A stretch of 64,000 bases of DNA from Candidatus Thorarchaeota archaeon (GCA_016841005.1 JAEORG010000192.1:33865-97864); one strand, 5' to 3'. Shown: positions 52,657 through 62,604, counted from the first letter of the stretch. Translations and numbers: made by a program. The notes: generated from the sequence alone by a model not told the origin.

Positions 52657-53754
52657 TCATTTGATGAGATTCAAGTAATCATCCACAGGAATATTCCACG
52701 AATCAGACTCTCTATCATAAAGGTCGAAGACCTGTCCATACTTTGTATCAATTCTATCTGCTAGATGGAATTGGAAGAAGTATGACTTGAGAAAGGGTCG
52801 AATCTGTTTGAATCCATCCAAGAACTGTTTCAAATCGGATGTTGCTAGTCCGAATCGGATACAGTATCTTGTATTTGACTCCATAAGAACAACACCTGGG
52901 AATGGAAGGTCGTATATGCTCTTCAAAATACCCCCCGCGTATTTCTCTACCTCAATGAAGCAAGAAAACCACAAGAGATCCCCAGCGAAACCATATCCTC
53001 TTGTGTATCCTTTGATCACTTTCTTCTTTCTCAGTCTTTGAATCCTATCTCGAACGTGTTGTGCAGAAATACCAGTGATGCTTGATAGGCTGGATGTGGA
53101 AGAGTCTGGATCGTTCTTTAATACTCTAAGTATCATCACATCCTTGTGATCATGTTGAATGACTTCGTGGTGTTGAGTCAACTCGAAAGGTGATTTTATT
53201 GATGTTGACATATTCTTAAGTATCTGATTCTGCCACTCCTTCCAATCACAAGACCAGTCTCCTTCGGAATTATATTGAGTAAAATCAATCCTTTTTGCAT
53301 CATTATCAACGATGTCAAAAAAGGTGTAATCTGCGACATATCCTTTCTTTTGTAGAGCGACCGCCAATTTCAGTATCATATCTGGTTTTGAGAGATCAAA
53401 TACCGTATGAACCAAGTATCCGTCGAATTTTCCGTGCGTGGGAACATGCCAGTAGAATATCGGTATATTAAGCAACAAATCCTGTAACAAGTTGCTCTTA
53501 CTTGGGACTTCCTGAAGCAATAGAATCCCCTCGCCTAGCCCAATCTTTCTTTCATCTGTCTTCAGGAACGATGGAAGTAGAATGCCCCTCTCCATTAAAG
53601 TGGAGATGCGGTATCTTACAGTTCTAGCTGGAATTGGTCTATCTTCCTCTTCTCCCCTTAGGTTATCATGGATATAATCACTGATCTGTTGGGCTGATGC
53701 ATTTCCTCCCAGACAGTCCAATGCAGTAAGAATCCTCAAATCTTTATCATCCAA
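52657..53754 (-). CDS. Two-HTH (Lrp-like tandem) transcriptional regulator, paralogue
   Basis: The 365-residue protein has winged-helix units at residues ~5-60 and ~205-245 (ILRVLKNDPDSSTSSLSSITGISAQHVRDRIQRLRKK), each followed by a sensor-like domain. A W-x-x-DW-x-x-W linker (WSCDWKEWQ) aligns with the regulator at 43730-44836. Both are ~365 residues, so they form a paralogous pair. It reads divergently from a small winged-helix gene across a long dyad. Confidence 0.68.
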   Translation of the reverse strand: MDDKDLRILTALDCLGGNASAQQISDYIHDNLRGEEEDRPIPARTVRYRISTLMERGILLPSFLKTDERKIGLGEGILLLQEVPSKSNLLQDLLLNIPIFYWHVPTHGKFDGYLVHTVFDLSKPDMILKLAVALQKKGYVADYTFFDIVDNDAKRIDFTQYNSEGDWSCDWKEWQNQILKNMSTSIKSPFELTQHHEVIQHDHKDVMILRVLKNDPDSSTSSLSSITGISAQHVRDRIQRLRKKKVIKGYTRGYGFAGDLLWFSCFIEVEKYAGGILKSIYDLPFPGVVLMESNTRYCIRFGLATSDLKQFLDGFKQIRPFLKSYFFQFHLADRIDTKYGQVFDLYDRESDSWNIPVDDYLNLIK

Positions 53755-53851
53755 CGACCAGCTTTTACTCAGAGAATCACATCCAAGTACAATTTCTTAC
53801 TCAACGCACACATAATTCTTGTGAGGAAAGCGATTTTCCACATCAATTGCG

Positions 53852-53883
53852 TACGGCAAAATATACATAAGCAATTTGCCGTA
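53852..53883. promoter_or_regulatory. Long dyad between two divergent regulator genes
   Basis: TACGGCAAA (53852-53860) and TTTGCCGTA (53875-53883) form a perfect 9-bp inverted repeat with 14 bases between; the spacer contains ATATAC, a TATA-like box. GGCAA half-site variants recur nearby (GGCAAG at 53892, TTGCCGGCA at 53914). A repressor bound here would block the TATA. Confidence 0.6.
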
Positions 53884-53948
53884 AGTTATTGGCAAGATTT
53901 CGGCTTTTCTTTTGCCGGCACATCACAAACCATTGCGGGTGAATCGAC

Positions 53949-54233
53949 ATGGCTCTGAGTGGGCTACCAATAAGTGCTTTAATCGTTTTGGACAAACTCC
54001 AAACAAAAGGTCCAATGACTCCGAAGCAAATTCGAAGCGAGGTTCCCCTCTCTCCTCGATCTGTATCTGATGCATTGCGTAGACTAACGGAGAAAGAGAT
54101 CTGTAAGAGAATACCCAATCTGCATGACATGCGACAACCAATCTATAGTACAGATCCAAGTAAGATTCGCGAAATGCAGATTAATTTTGATCATATTCGT
54201 GCGATGACTAAGATATACATGAAAGTAGTATAA
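53949..54233 (+). CDS. Small winged-helix DNA-binding protein
   Basis: The 94-residue protein is a single winged-helix domain, MarR-like: LDKLQTKGPMTPKQIRSEVPLSPRSVSDALRRLTEKEICKRIPN, with a basic wing and a short dimerising helix. It is likely an autoregulator acting on the dyad upstream of its own gene. ATG start, complete. Confidence 0.85.
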   Translation: MALSGLPISALIVLDKLQTKGPMTPKQIRSEVPLSPRSVSDALRRLTEKEICKRIPNLHDMRQPIYSTDPSKIREMQINFDHIRAMTKIYMKVV

Positions 54234-54313
54234 TCGTAACTCGGTAGTTACTTAACATCAGTGGGTTTTCTGTATCTTATCTGTTTAACAGTTCTATTTA
54301 GGGAGTCTCTTAC

Positions 54314-55744
54314 GTGACAAAAATTAGATTTCTATCTGGAGAAGATAAAAAAGCCATTCATTCCGCGTCTATTGAAGTTCTTGAGAATACTGGTGTATTA
54401 GTAAAGAATGAAATGGCACTGGAGATTCTCAAAGAATCTGGGTGTAGTATCGACTCAGACCGGGTTAGAATTCCCTCTACTCTAATCGAGGAGAGTATCA
54501 AGAAGCCTCCTTCTTCTTTCAGACTTTATACGCGAGATGGGAGTTTCTCTCACAATATTGGAGATAGTAATGTCATCTATAATCCAGGGTCAAGTGTAAC
54601 ATATTTTAGAGATAGCACTAACGGAGAGATTCGAAAAGGGACAATTGCTGATTTAGAAAAGATTGTTCAGCTGGTTGATGCAGTAGCATTTCTTCATGCT
54701 CAAAGCACAGCATTAATTCCTAATGATATTCCAGAGAATACTACAGATTTCTATCGATTGTATCTTGTATTAAAAAACAGTACAAAACCAATCATAACAG
54801 GTGCTTTTCGAAAAGAGGGCTTTCATGATATGCGTAGATTGCTTGAGGTCATCGCTGAGGGACCACATGAGTTGTCCTCCAAACCTAGAGCAATCTTTGA
54901 TTGTTGTCCTTCCTCTCCACTAATTTGGAGTGATGTGACTTGTCAGAATCTCATAGATTGCGCAACACATAGAATTCCTGCAGAGATAGTTCCTGCACCC
55001 CTAATGGGAGCGACAAGTCCTGTGACACTTGATGGGACGATTGTACAAACAAATGCAGAGATTCTTAGTGGTATTGTAATCTCCCAACTAGTTCGACCTG
55101 GGTCCACAATAATTTATGGTGGAGCACCTGCAGTTTTTGATCAACGATATGCCACTCCAAGATTTGGAGCAATCGAAGCGATAATGACTGCATGCGCTTC
55201 AGCAGAGATGGGAAAATATTATGGATTCCCCACGCATGCTTACCTTGGTTTAAGTGATTCCAAAGTAGAAGATGCTCAAACTGGATTTGAGTCAGGCCTC
55301 GGTATTGTACTAGGTGCGATGGCCGGAATTAATGTCGTATCAGGACCTGGGGCTCTTGCATACATAAACATGCAATCGTTGGAGAAAATCGTTATTGATA
55401 ATGAGTTGTGTGGTATAGCTTATCGTCTAGTTGAAGGTCTAGCGATGGAAAGTATGAATGAACTCACAGATCTCATCCATAATGTTGGTCCGGGAGGAGA
55501 TTTCTTGGGACAGCGTCATACCGCTAGCAAGCTTAGACGAGAACATTTCTTTCCATCGGATTTGATTGATAGATTGACAACAGATTCTTGGTTAGAAGGA
55601 GGCTCAAAGGACACATTAGCGCGTGCGAAAGAGAGAGTAGAGCTCATCCTTAATGACCATATTCCAACACCTATTCCATATGAAACAGAAAAAGAACTCG
55701 ATACAACATTTAGAGAGATTCTCGATGTATATACCCCTTCCTAA
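54314..55744 (+). CDS. MttB superfamily (trimethylamine/glycine betaine-type) methyltransferase
   Basis: The 476-residue protein has the whole MttB-family fold: LEILKESGCSIDSDRVRIP, NVIYNPGSSVTYF, PIITGAFRKEGF, STIIYGGAPAVFDQRYATPRFGAIE, and a C-terminal region GGDFLGQRHTASKLRREHFFP. It reads through without any in-frame amber codon, so it is not the pyrrolysine-dependent MttB. Non-Pyl members (MtgB, MtcB type) demethylate quaternary amines and transfer the methyl to a corrinoid protein. No corrinoid protein or reactivase is visible close by. GTG start with GGGAG eight bases upstream. Confidence 0.88.
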   Translation: MTKIRFLSGEDKKAIHSASIEVLENTGVLVKNEMALEILKESGCSIDSDRVRIPSTLIEESIKKPPSSFRLYTRDGSFSHNIGDSNVIYNPGSSVTYFRDSTNGEIRKGTIADLEKIVQLVDAVAFLHAQSTALIPNDIPENTTDFYRLYLVLKNSTKPIITGAFRKEGFHDMRRLLEVIAEGPHELSSKPRAIFDCCPSSPLIWSDVTCQNLIDCATHRIPAEIVPAPLMGATSPVTLDGTIVQTNAEILSGIVISQLVRPGSTIIYGGAPAVFDQRYATPRFGAIEAIMTACASAEMGKYYGFPTHAYLGLSDSKVEDAQTGFESGLGIVLGAMAGINVVSGPGALAYINMQSLEKIVIDNELCGIAYRLVEGLAMESMNELTDLIHNVGPGGDFLGQRHTASKLRREHFFPSDLIDRLTTDSWLEGGSKDTLARAKERVELILNDHIPTPIPYETEKELDTTFREILDVYTPS

Positions 55745-55788
55745 AATCAAATTGATGGTTTGAATTTATGATGTTGGTTTTCTCATTC

Positions 55789-56937
55789 TCAACAATCAAT
55801 TACAATCAAGGGAACTTGCAACTCATCCTGTGAAATCCCCCCATGATGCCCTATCATCATTGGTGGTTCCATTCCTGGGAAACAATTCAGCATCGCATGT
55901 CCTTCCTTGAAGATGAGTGTGTAATCGCCCACTCGTTCATACAACTTCGGACTTGGATTAAACAATCCAAACCATTCATCATCTATCAGCAATTGACTCT
56001 GATGCATCTCGCACGTATCCTCAAAAGTATCAGAGATATATCTCTCAAAATCGCGTACTTTGTTTGGTTTCACATAGCAAAATACGGTTCTCGTATCACC
56101 ACAAAGAGGAAGTCTCAATGTTTCATTTAACCTGGGATGGTCTCGAGTGAAAATACTATTTTCCGCATTTACATCACTAAAACCGTGGTCACTCGTAACT
56201 ATGAGTCTGGTGTTCGTACCTTCTAACTCTTCTTGAAATATTCTCAATGCCTTATCGAATGTGTAAAGGTGATCCTTTGCCTCAGGGCTCTGGATTCCAA
56301 GCATATGGGCAATCGCATCAAGCTGGGGCCAGTATGCATGAATATAACTTGCATCGGATGATTTGACTGCTACACGAATCTGAGAGAAGAATTCACTAAG
56401 ATTGGAATACCCCAAGCGCTCTGCATTTCCTGACATGTATCTTGAGTACACGGACTGGGTTATCTCATTACCAAGAATGACATAATGATCTCTCTGCATT
56501 TTTGTGAGAATTGGAATTGCACCAACTGATTCTGAGATGTCAACTCCCAAAACGTTCCAATCAATCGCTGTCGTAAATGGAAGAAACCTAGAAACTAAGC
56601 CATACTCCTGTAGGTAGACATACCATCCGGTAATCGCATGCTGTTGAGGCGCAAGACCAGTGAAAAAGGAGCTTATGGCTGATCCTGTGGAAGGAAGAAA
56701 CACTGTAGACATTGATGACTTGAGAGATTGCTTTAGTAATGTGTCCATCTTGAAATTCTTGAGATAGTTGAAGCCTAATCCATCGATTATCATAAGGACA
56801 ATATTCTCAGCGTCATCCAGATGGAGGACAGATTCATTTTCTAGTGGGGCATATGGGTTCTGAAGATCTAGTGATGACGAGATGGAACTCATTAGATTGA
56901 CAATACTACTACCATGATACTCAGGTCTAGTATGCAT
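55789..56937 (-). CDS. Alkaline-phosphatase-superfamily phosphodiesterase/phosphatase
   Basis: The 382-residue protein has the metal-binding motifs of the phosphodiesterase/nucleotide-pyrophosphatase group: IVLMIIDGLGFNYL, nucleophile in STGSAISSFFTGL, HAYWPQLDAIAHMLG and VTSDHGFSDV. The Asp, Thr/Ser and His positions are intact. It hydrolyses phosphodiester or phosphate bonds. No signal peptide is apparent, so it is probably cytoplasmic. Confidence 0.88.
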   Translation of the reverse strand: MHTRPEYHGSSIVNLMSSISSSLDLQNPYAPLENESVLHLDDAENIVLMIIDGLGFNYLKNFKMDTLLKQSLKSSMSTVFLPSTGSAISSFFTGLAPQQHAITGWYVYLQEYGLVSRFLPFTTAIDWNVLGVDISESVGAIPILTKMQRDHYVILGNEITQSVYSRYMSGNAERLGYSNLSEFFSQIRVAVKSSDASYIHAYWPQLDAIAHMLGIQSPEAKDHLYTFDKALRIFQEELEGTNTRLIVTSDHGFSDVNAENSIFTRDHPRLNETLRLPLCGDTRTVFCYVKPNKVRDFERYISDTFEDTCEMHQSQLLIDDEWFGLFNPSPKLYERVGDYTLIFKEGHAMLNCFPGMEPPMMIGHHGGISQDELQVPLIVIDC

Positions 56938-57006
56938 AGGGTTTCTGTTAGTGTTCAGCTATAAAGCCTCTTACCTATGGAGGCTCAATAGCTTTTCAGC
57001 ATGTAA

Positions 57007-58683
57007 TCATCTACGTCGAAATATGATTACTACCAGAAATACAACTAACGCTATCGAAATTGGTACTACGACTACCATTTGTTGAAGCCAAACACCATCA
57101 TTATCAGGTGGAATCGATGGAGTTGTTTGAGGGATTGGATGGTTGCTTAAAGCTGCGATGTATACATTCATCTCATCAATATCCATGGTTGCTTGAAAGC
57201 CTCCGTTATTCAGGACTTTCATTGTTCGATTCAGATAATTGTGAAATGATTCATCCATTGGCTCTATGCCATAGTATTGATTACTGAGTGGTGCATAATC
57301 CGGGTCCAATGAAGAATACTCAGTATAATTGAGGTAATCAGCAGTTTGACAAAGTACATTCTTTGATGCCCAATAATCTAATGATACCGGATCTTGACTC
57401 GCTCCAACGACGTCAGTAAATCTTGCACTAGTATATGTTGACCATGGTCCACGACGAGAGGAACTCTCCATCGGGTGTGCATTTACCCAAATCATATCGA
57501 GGATATTGAGTATTGGAGCTCGTGTTTCAACCATAAGTGTCCCCATACCACCCAAACCGATTGAGAAATGCTCATGTGGAATGTCATAACTAATATCTGT
57601 CACAATCTGCCCCTTTGGAAGTCCCATGAAGTTTTTGATACATCCTGTGACACCATAACGAAAGTGGGACTTCATAACTGGCATGTTAATGACTTTTAGT
57701 CTGTCTGAGTCATATCCTGTGTCTTCGTTCCATACACCAAATTTGTAACTTATGTATGTCCCATGAACTGTCCTGAATTTCGGATAAGATACAAACAATT
57801 CAGTTTCTGCATCCCAAGTTTCACTCAACACATAGCCACTTATCAGATCTCCTTCATCGTATTCCCCAACACTAAATCGTCTAAGATCATCCCATAGAAA
57901 TGTTGATACATTATATGAAGGAAATAAACTTGCTACTTCTTCCATTGATTGATTGTGATAGAATGCATTACAACTTGCAAAGTCCATATTTCCCAGACCT
58001 TGTCCATTATCAGCGATGACAATCTCACCTGTGAAACCATCAGGATGGTCAATTATTGCTTTTATCACACCAGACACTAAGTCGGTATTGGTCCCTCCTC
58101 GATAGTTCCACTGACCATTGACCTTCAAAATCACAACATCGTTATTACCGATAAGTCCCACAGGTGTTGAAGAACCTGCATAGAACTCAAGTCCGTTTGA
58201 ACTCATCAATTCCAGTAATGCATTGATTGCAGAATCTGTGCTTCCTTCAAGACCTGTTGCATTCTGAACAACAAAGATATCTGATGCGTTATCTGGTAGT
58301 ATCGCAGAGTTCGGATGCATGTTTAGAGGTACTCGGGTATAGTCATCATCAACTGCTACTATCAATGAGTTGTTCAAAACGATTGAATTATTGGTTAATA
58401 GCACCGAGCCTAAGACAATTCCCCCAATAAGAGCAATAGGTTTGAGGGTATGTCCTATTGATTTCAGACTGGCAAATGTAGGTAAGCTTGCCAGTAATAA
58501 GGTCTTGAACGTTGTGATATTTGATAATGCAGTCTGTTGACAAGGGTATACAAGACGTGAGGGCTTGGTTCCAGATCTATATGCAAGCCAAATCGCACTT
58601 ATCATCGCGATGATACCTAATTTCCATAACCTTCCCCAGTTACGTCTATCAGTCTGCTCATCATTTCCTTTACAATGATCCAT
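57007..58683 (-). CDS. DUF362 domain membrane protein
   Basis: The ~558-residue protein has two N-terminal hydrophobic stretches, a large DUF362-type domain (DVVILKVNGQWNYRGGTNTDLVSGVI, MPVMKSHFRYGVTGCIKNFMGLPKGQ, NILDMIWVNAHP) and a C-terminal membrane helix followed by FRRR. No ferredoxin Cys cluster is present. DUF362 proteins are uncharacterised and often linked to Fe-S proteins. The ATG at 58683 has GGAG six bases before it. Likely anchored at the membrane with its large domain outside. Confidence 0.78.
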   Translation of the reverse strand: MDHCKGNDEQTDRRNWGRLWKLGIIAMISAIWLAYRSGTKPSRLVYPCQQTALSNITTFKTLLLASLPTFASLKSIGHTLKPIALIGGIVLGSVLLTNNSIVLNNSLIVAVDDDYTRVPLNMHPNSAILPDNASDIFVVQNATGLEGSTDSAINALLELMSSNGLEFYAGSSTPVGLIGNNDVVILKVNGQWNYRGGTNTDLVSGVIKAIIDHPDGFTGEIVIADNGQGLGNMDFASCNAFYHNQSMEEVASLFPSYNVSTFLWDDLRRFSVGEYDEGDLISGYVLSETWDAETELFVSYPKFRTVHGTYISYKFGVWNEDTGYDSDRLKVINMPVMKSHFRYGVTGCIKNFMGLPKGQIVTDISYDIPHEHFSIGLGGMGTLMVETRAPILNILDMIWVNAHPMESSSRRGPWSTYTSARFTDVVGASQDPVSLDYWASKNVLCQTADYLNYTEYSSLDPDYAPLSNQYYGIEPMDESFHNYLNRTMKVLNNGGFQATMDIDEMNVYIAALSNHPIPQTTPSIPPDNDGVWLQQMVVVVPISIALVVFLVVIIFRRR

Positions 58684-58921
58684 TTTCATCTCCTTTTATC
58701 TGGAACACAAAGCTATTACCTTTCTATAGAGTTTGGTCGTAGCAGAGGTTTCATTGTTAGATATGGATCGAGTGTTAGTTTTCACGATACAATTTAGTAT
58801 AACAATTCATTGAACACAGCAGAGTCGAATTTTGCCTCTTTTTCGTACCAAAATAGTCCTTTTCGATATCTCAGATAATATTCAAAACACCAGATAATGT
58901 AGTCTATAATGAGGAGTTCCA

Positions 58922-59239
58922 ATGAGCCTCCGAGAACCTTTACGAGCCAAGAAAGGCTATCTCAAGACCACTATACACCCTCATCATATAACTCTCATGA
59001 GTATCGTAGAGAAAGCCCCAACAATGAATCCAGCATATTATGAGTTCATCTGGAGAACTCCAACAATGGATTCTCGGTATGCTCTTCTTGAGGAAGTCAT
59101 AGAGCGTCACATGAATGAATACAACATTCGCGTTGAGCCCAGCACTCTTAGAGTCGATAAGTTTGCAAAAGTAAGAGGAAGAAATCTCTCGTATGTGTAT
59201 CAGCATAAGGCTATTGTCGAGTTTTCTGAGCACAAATAA
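58922..59239 (+). CDS. Small protein, unknown (105 aa)
   Basis: A 105-residue protein with a strong GAGGAG ribosome site five bases before its ATG, which argues that it is real. It is slightly basic, mixed alpha/beta, with IHPHHITLMSIVEK, FIWRTPTMDSRYALLEEVIERHMNEYNIRVEPSTL and a terminal VYQHKAIVEFSEHK. No family is recognised. No signal peptide. It stands between DUF362 and MaoC-like genes. Confidence 0.6.
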   Translation: MSLREPLRAKKGYLKTTIHPHHITLMSIVEKAPTMNPAYYEFIWRTPTMDSRYALLEEVIERHMNEYNIRVEPSTLRVDKFAKVRGRNLSYVYQHKAIVEFSEHK

Positions 59240-59329
59240 AGATGACAATATGAGTTACTCCGAACATCCCATACACTGATTAGTGGAATATGGGTCGTTG
59301 TTTGTTCAGAATATTCTTGGTGATGATTG

Positions 59330-60199
59330 ATGGATGATGAATCTACAACATTAAACATGAGTTATGTTGGGAAGGAATATGTGAGTAGCCCTTGGCTGGT
59401 TAGTGCGGAAAGTATGAAGCAATATGCACAGGCCACAAACGAGTCAAATCCTAGATACTATGTTGAGTCTTCTGATGATTTGGTTCCCCCGCCTCTTTAC
59501 CCTGTTGTCTTTATCCCTGGAGTTCTGGGCCAGCTAAAGAACGATGCAGATGACATGAAACTTGACATTCTTAGAATCGTTCATGGTGAACATGAGATGT
59601 GGTGGAAAGGTCAGATTAGGCCTGGTGACACAATCATTTCCAAAGGGAAAATCATGGCAATTAAGAAGTTAGGTCCAAATGAATTGCTGGACATTCATAT
59701 AGAGTGTTTCCGTGAGAATGAGGTCTTGGTTGAGATGAGATACAAACTGATAATGAGAGGAACTGGCAAATCGGATTCTAAAAAACAGCCCACCTCATCA
59801 CGTGAGACCCCACCACGTAAGAAACTTACTGAAGGAACTATTCTGGTTTCTGATGACCAAGGTATAAGATATGCAGATGCATCTGGTGATCATAATCCAA
59901 TACATACCAGTGATGAAATTGCGAAAAGTGCTGGATTTCCCAGAATGATTCTACAGGGGCTGTGTACTATGGCTCTTGCGTCTCAAGTTGTTGTGTCTAA
60001 TCTTCTTGATGGAAACCCCTTAAGACTTCAGTATATGAAAGTACGATTTGCAAAGCCAGTTCTCATGGGTGATGCTCTGACTACTGAAGTCTACGAAGGC
60101 GGAGTGAAAAAAGATGGACTCCATCAGGTCTACTTTGAAACAAAGAATCCATCGGGTGTTTTTGTATTGACCAACGGCGAAGCTCACTTTGATGAGTAA
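59330..60199 (+). CDS. MaoC-like double-hotdog dehydratase
   Basis: The ~289-residue protein has an N-terminal half-hotdog (residues ~10-145) and a C-terminal MaoC domain with the hydratase signature YADASGDHNPIHTSDEIAKSAGFPRMILQG, whose Asp and His are catalytic in R-hydratases. It likely hydrates or dehydrates acyl thioesters. Single-chain double-hotdog members occur in archaeal lipid or 3-hydroxypropionate-type metabolism. ATG at 59330 has GGTGA six bases upstream. Confidence 0.88.
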   Translation: MDDESTTLNMSYVGKEYVSSPWLVSAESMKQYAQATNESNPRYYVESSDDLVPPPLYPVVFIPGVLGQLKNDADDMKLDILRIVHGEHEMWWKGQIRPGDTIISKGKIMAIKKLGPNELLDIHIECFRENEVLVEMRYKLIMRGTGKSDSKKQPTSSRETPPRKKLTEGTILVSDDQGIRYADASGDHNPIHTSDEIAKSAGFPRMILQGLCTMALASQVVVSNLLDGNPLRLQYMKVRFAKPVLMGDALTTEVYEGGVKKDGLHQVYFETKNPSGVFVLTNGEAHFDE

Positions 60200-60285
60200 T
60201 ATTTGCTGTTGGTTTGATGCAACTTGAAATCCTCAAAGATTTGGATTGTAATAGCTAACAATCCCATTTGGAATGCAAGAAAAAG

Positions 60286-60762
60286 TCATCTTGGGGTTCT
60301 ATCACTCATCTCTATATAGAGTGATTCAATATCTTGTCGATAATCTGTAAGTATCATTTTCATTATTGGATGTAGCTCGAGAGACGATAGAGCATCAGGT
60401 GCAAACCATCCTACCTCTCCTTCAGGAGTTTCTTCATAATTGTCTTCGTTTAATGCTCGTGCAAGATAACAAATCATCAGACCATGATACTCGATGTTTC
60501 CCTTATCATCAGGTAATATCACATCAATAACGCCAAGAAGCTCATGAAGATCAATGTCAATTCCAGTTTCTTCCAAGATCTCTCTCTCAGTAGCTGCTCT
60601 ATGTGTTTCTCCGAGTTCGATTACTCCTCCAGGTATGCTCCAGAGTCCCTTTCCGGGATTTTTATCTCTACGGACAAGTAAGACTCCTTTTTTACCTACG
60701 ACAACTGCACCAACACCAGCCAATGGCGTTTCGGGATATCTTCTTTCTACCAAATCATTCAC
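60286..60762 (-). CDS. Nudix hydrolase
   Basis: The 158-residue protein has the full Nudix box, GGVIELGETHRAATEREI followed by LEETGIDI, with an LLVRRDKNPGKGLWSIPGG strand before it. It hydrolyses nucleoside diphosphate-linked compounds (e.g. ADP-ribose, NADH or oxidised nucleotides). GTG start. It converges on the MaoC-like gene. Confidence 0.93.
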   Translation of the reverse strand: MNDLVERRYPETPLAGVGAVVVGKKGVLLVRRDKNPGKGLWSIPGGVIELGETHRAATEREILEETGIDIDLHELLGVIDVILPDDKGNIEYHGLMICYLARALNEDNYEETPEGEVGWFAPDALSSLELHPIMKMILTDYRQDIESLYIEMSDRTPR

Positions 60763-61040
60763 TGTGTAGGAATATACCTGTAGACAGATAAAGAGCGATA
60801 TTTAGGAATTCAATTCTTCAATGAATTATCAATAAGATTAGAGATAGAGAAATAGAAGGTACCATTCTATGCTATGATATTCTTCATAATAGGTAGTAAG
60901 TATTGCTCTTTATTGCGTCGATTCTTGGGTTGCCGTGACAGATTCTCTTCATTCTGTTTGATTTCGGTCAGTAACCCGCGAAAGAAGAAAACCAAATAGC
61001 TTATGTTCAACTTTCCCAATCGTTTTCGCCTGTGGTTTTC

Positions 61041-62594
61041 ATGAAAAGGGAGATATCAATGCTTATTCTAATAGGCTTAGTATTTGCACCTCTATCTGCA
61101 CCGATTCAGATACAATATCATCAGGATAATGTGAAAGCAATCAGTACCAACATCTCTTCAGAAGAATTCGTACGAGGTCCAACTGTTAACCTGGTGACAA
61201 ATAACTCAGCAGCTATCTTTTGGAGAACAGATACTCCAACTGATGCTTTAGTAGAATTTGGATTGAACACTAGTCTACTAGAAAGCGTATCCAATTCGAC
61301 TCCTGATACTGACCATCTCATCTCACTCAATGGACTTGAAATGGATGCTAAGTATTACTATCGAGTGGAATCAAATGGGATTCAAAGCGAAATCTATCAC
61401 TTCTTGACCATGCCAGCTGATGGAGGGGAATTTAATATGATAATTGCAGGTGATAATCGACCTGATTTTGGAACTACTCCAAATCAGCCCCAAGCGTTCT
61501 TAGATATTGCAGATTTGATAATTGCGGAAGAACCACACTTAATGGTAATGCTTGGTGATTATGTATTTGATGTCCTTACAGAGCATGCAGCAAACCTCGA
61601 AGCATGGAAGGCTTTCACTGATATTGCAGACCGAATTGGACACTATGTACCTATTATTGGAGTACTAGGAAATCACGACACTGGAGTAGGTACTGGAGAA
61701 TATAGACCGGAATACTTCCATGATGCATTCATAAATCTCAATGATTTGAGAACCTACTTCTCTTTCAATTATGCTGGAGTTCATCTCAGCTTCCTAGATT
61801 CTGAAGACTATGGCCATGAAGGGCGTATCATTGATGCGCAATACGATTGGTTCATTCAAGATTTAGCTGAGAATGTAGAAAGAGATAAGCTAATTTTTAC
61901 ACATCGACCTATGTTCACAACGAATCATATGCGTGTTTCTCTTGATACTAATGCTACAGAAAGGGATGCATTGCAAGTTGTGCTGGAAGAGAACAACGTG
62001 TCACTTTTTGCCGCAGGGCATGATCATGCCTATGATTGCATGGCTGTAAACGGTGTAACTCATTTAATTGCTGGTGGTTTGGGTGCACCATTCAACCCTT
62101 GCCCTTGGGGTGTAGATATTTTCCACTATGTCAAATTGAATGTAAATGAACAATTGACCATTACAGTTGTTAAATCTGACAGCACTGTCTATGATGAATT
62201 TAGTATACCATTTGATGGTCCAATTCGTATCTACGACAGAGAGATTGTCAATGGAAGCTCAAAACCGGTAGGAACGATGCCAGTGATATACTTCAGCGAA
62301 AGGCCAACTACTGAATACTATTCATGGGACAGTGGACCAAATTCCACTGTGCTGACAGGACTACCAGAGGGAGAATCACTTCATACTCTTGACATATTTG
62401 TTGAAGATGACGAAGGCGTTTGGAGTACTGCACGATATGCTTGGACCACAATAATGCCGGATACTTCCACTCCAACAGACACTACTCCTCCCCCTACCAC
62501 ATCAATAGACCCACTACTAATTGTTGGAGTTGCAGGACTAGTTGGTGTAGTAATTGTTGTAGGATTCCTTCTAAAGAAAAAGAAGGGCAGTTGA
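61041..62594 (+). CDS. Membrane-anchored metallophosphoesterase (purple-acid-phosphatase-like)
   Basis: The ~517-residue protein has a signal peptide, an N-terminal FN3-like domain (residues ~40-125) as in purple acid phosphatases, then a calcineurin-type core: IIAGDNRPD, VMLGDYVFDV, GVLGNHDTG, FTHRPMF and AAGHDHAYDC. The C-terminus has a Thr/Pro-rich linker, a membrane helix and KKKKGS. It acts outside the cell on phosphoesters. An ATG at 61041 is preferred to a GTG three codons earlier. The 269-bp region before it (60763-61031) has no gene. Confidence 0.88.
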   Translation: MKREISMLILIGLVFAPLSAPIQIQYHQDNVKAISTNISSEEFVRGPTVNLVTNNSAAIFWRTDTPTDALVEFGLNTSLLESVSNSTPDTDHLISLNGLEMDAKYYYRVESNGIQSEIYHFLTMPADGGEFNMIIAGDNRPDFGTTPNQPQAFLDIADLIIAEEPHLMVMLGDYVFDVLTEHAANLEAWKAFTDIADRIGHYVPIIGVLGNHDTGVGTGEYRPEYFHDAFINLNDLRTYFSFNYAGVHLSFLDSEDYGHEGRIIDAQYDWFIQDLAENVERDKLIFTHRPMFTTNHMRVSLDTNATERDALQVVLEENNVSLFAAGHDHAYDCMAVNGVTHLIAGGLGAPFNPCPWGVDIFHYVKLNVNEQLTITVVKSDSTVYDEFSIPFDGPIRIYDREIVNGSSKPVGTMPVIYFSERPTTEYYSWDSGPNSTVLTGLPEGESLHTLDIFVEDDEGVWSTARYAWTTIMPDTSTPTDTTPPPTTSIDPLLIVGVAGLVGVVIVVGFLLKKKKGS

Positions 62595-62604
62595 ATGAAT
62601 CGCC

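Noticed and set aside
54314..55744. Possible pyrrolysine-encoding MttB gene.
   Set aside because: No in-frame TAG occurs in the gene body; the frame is continuous.
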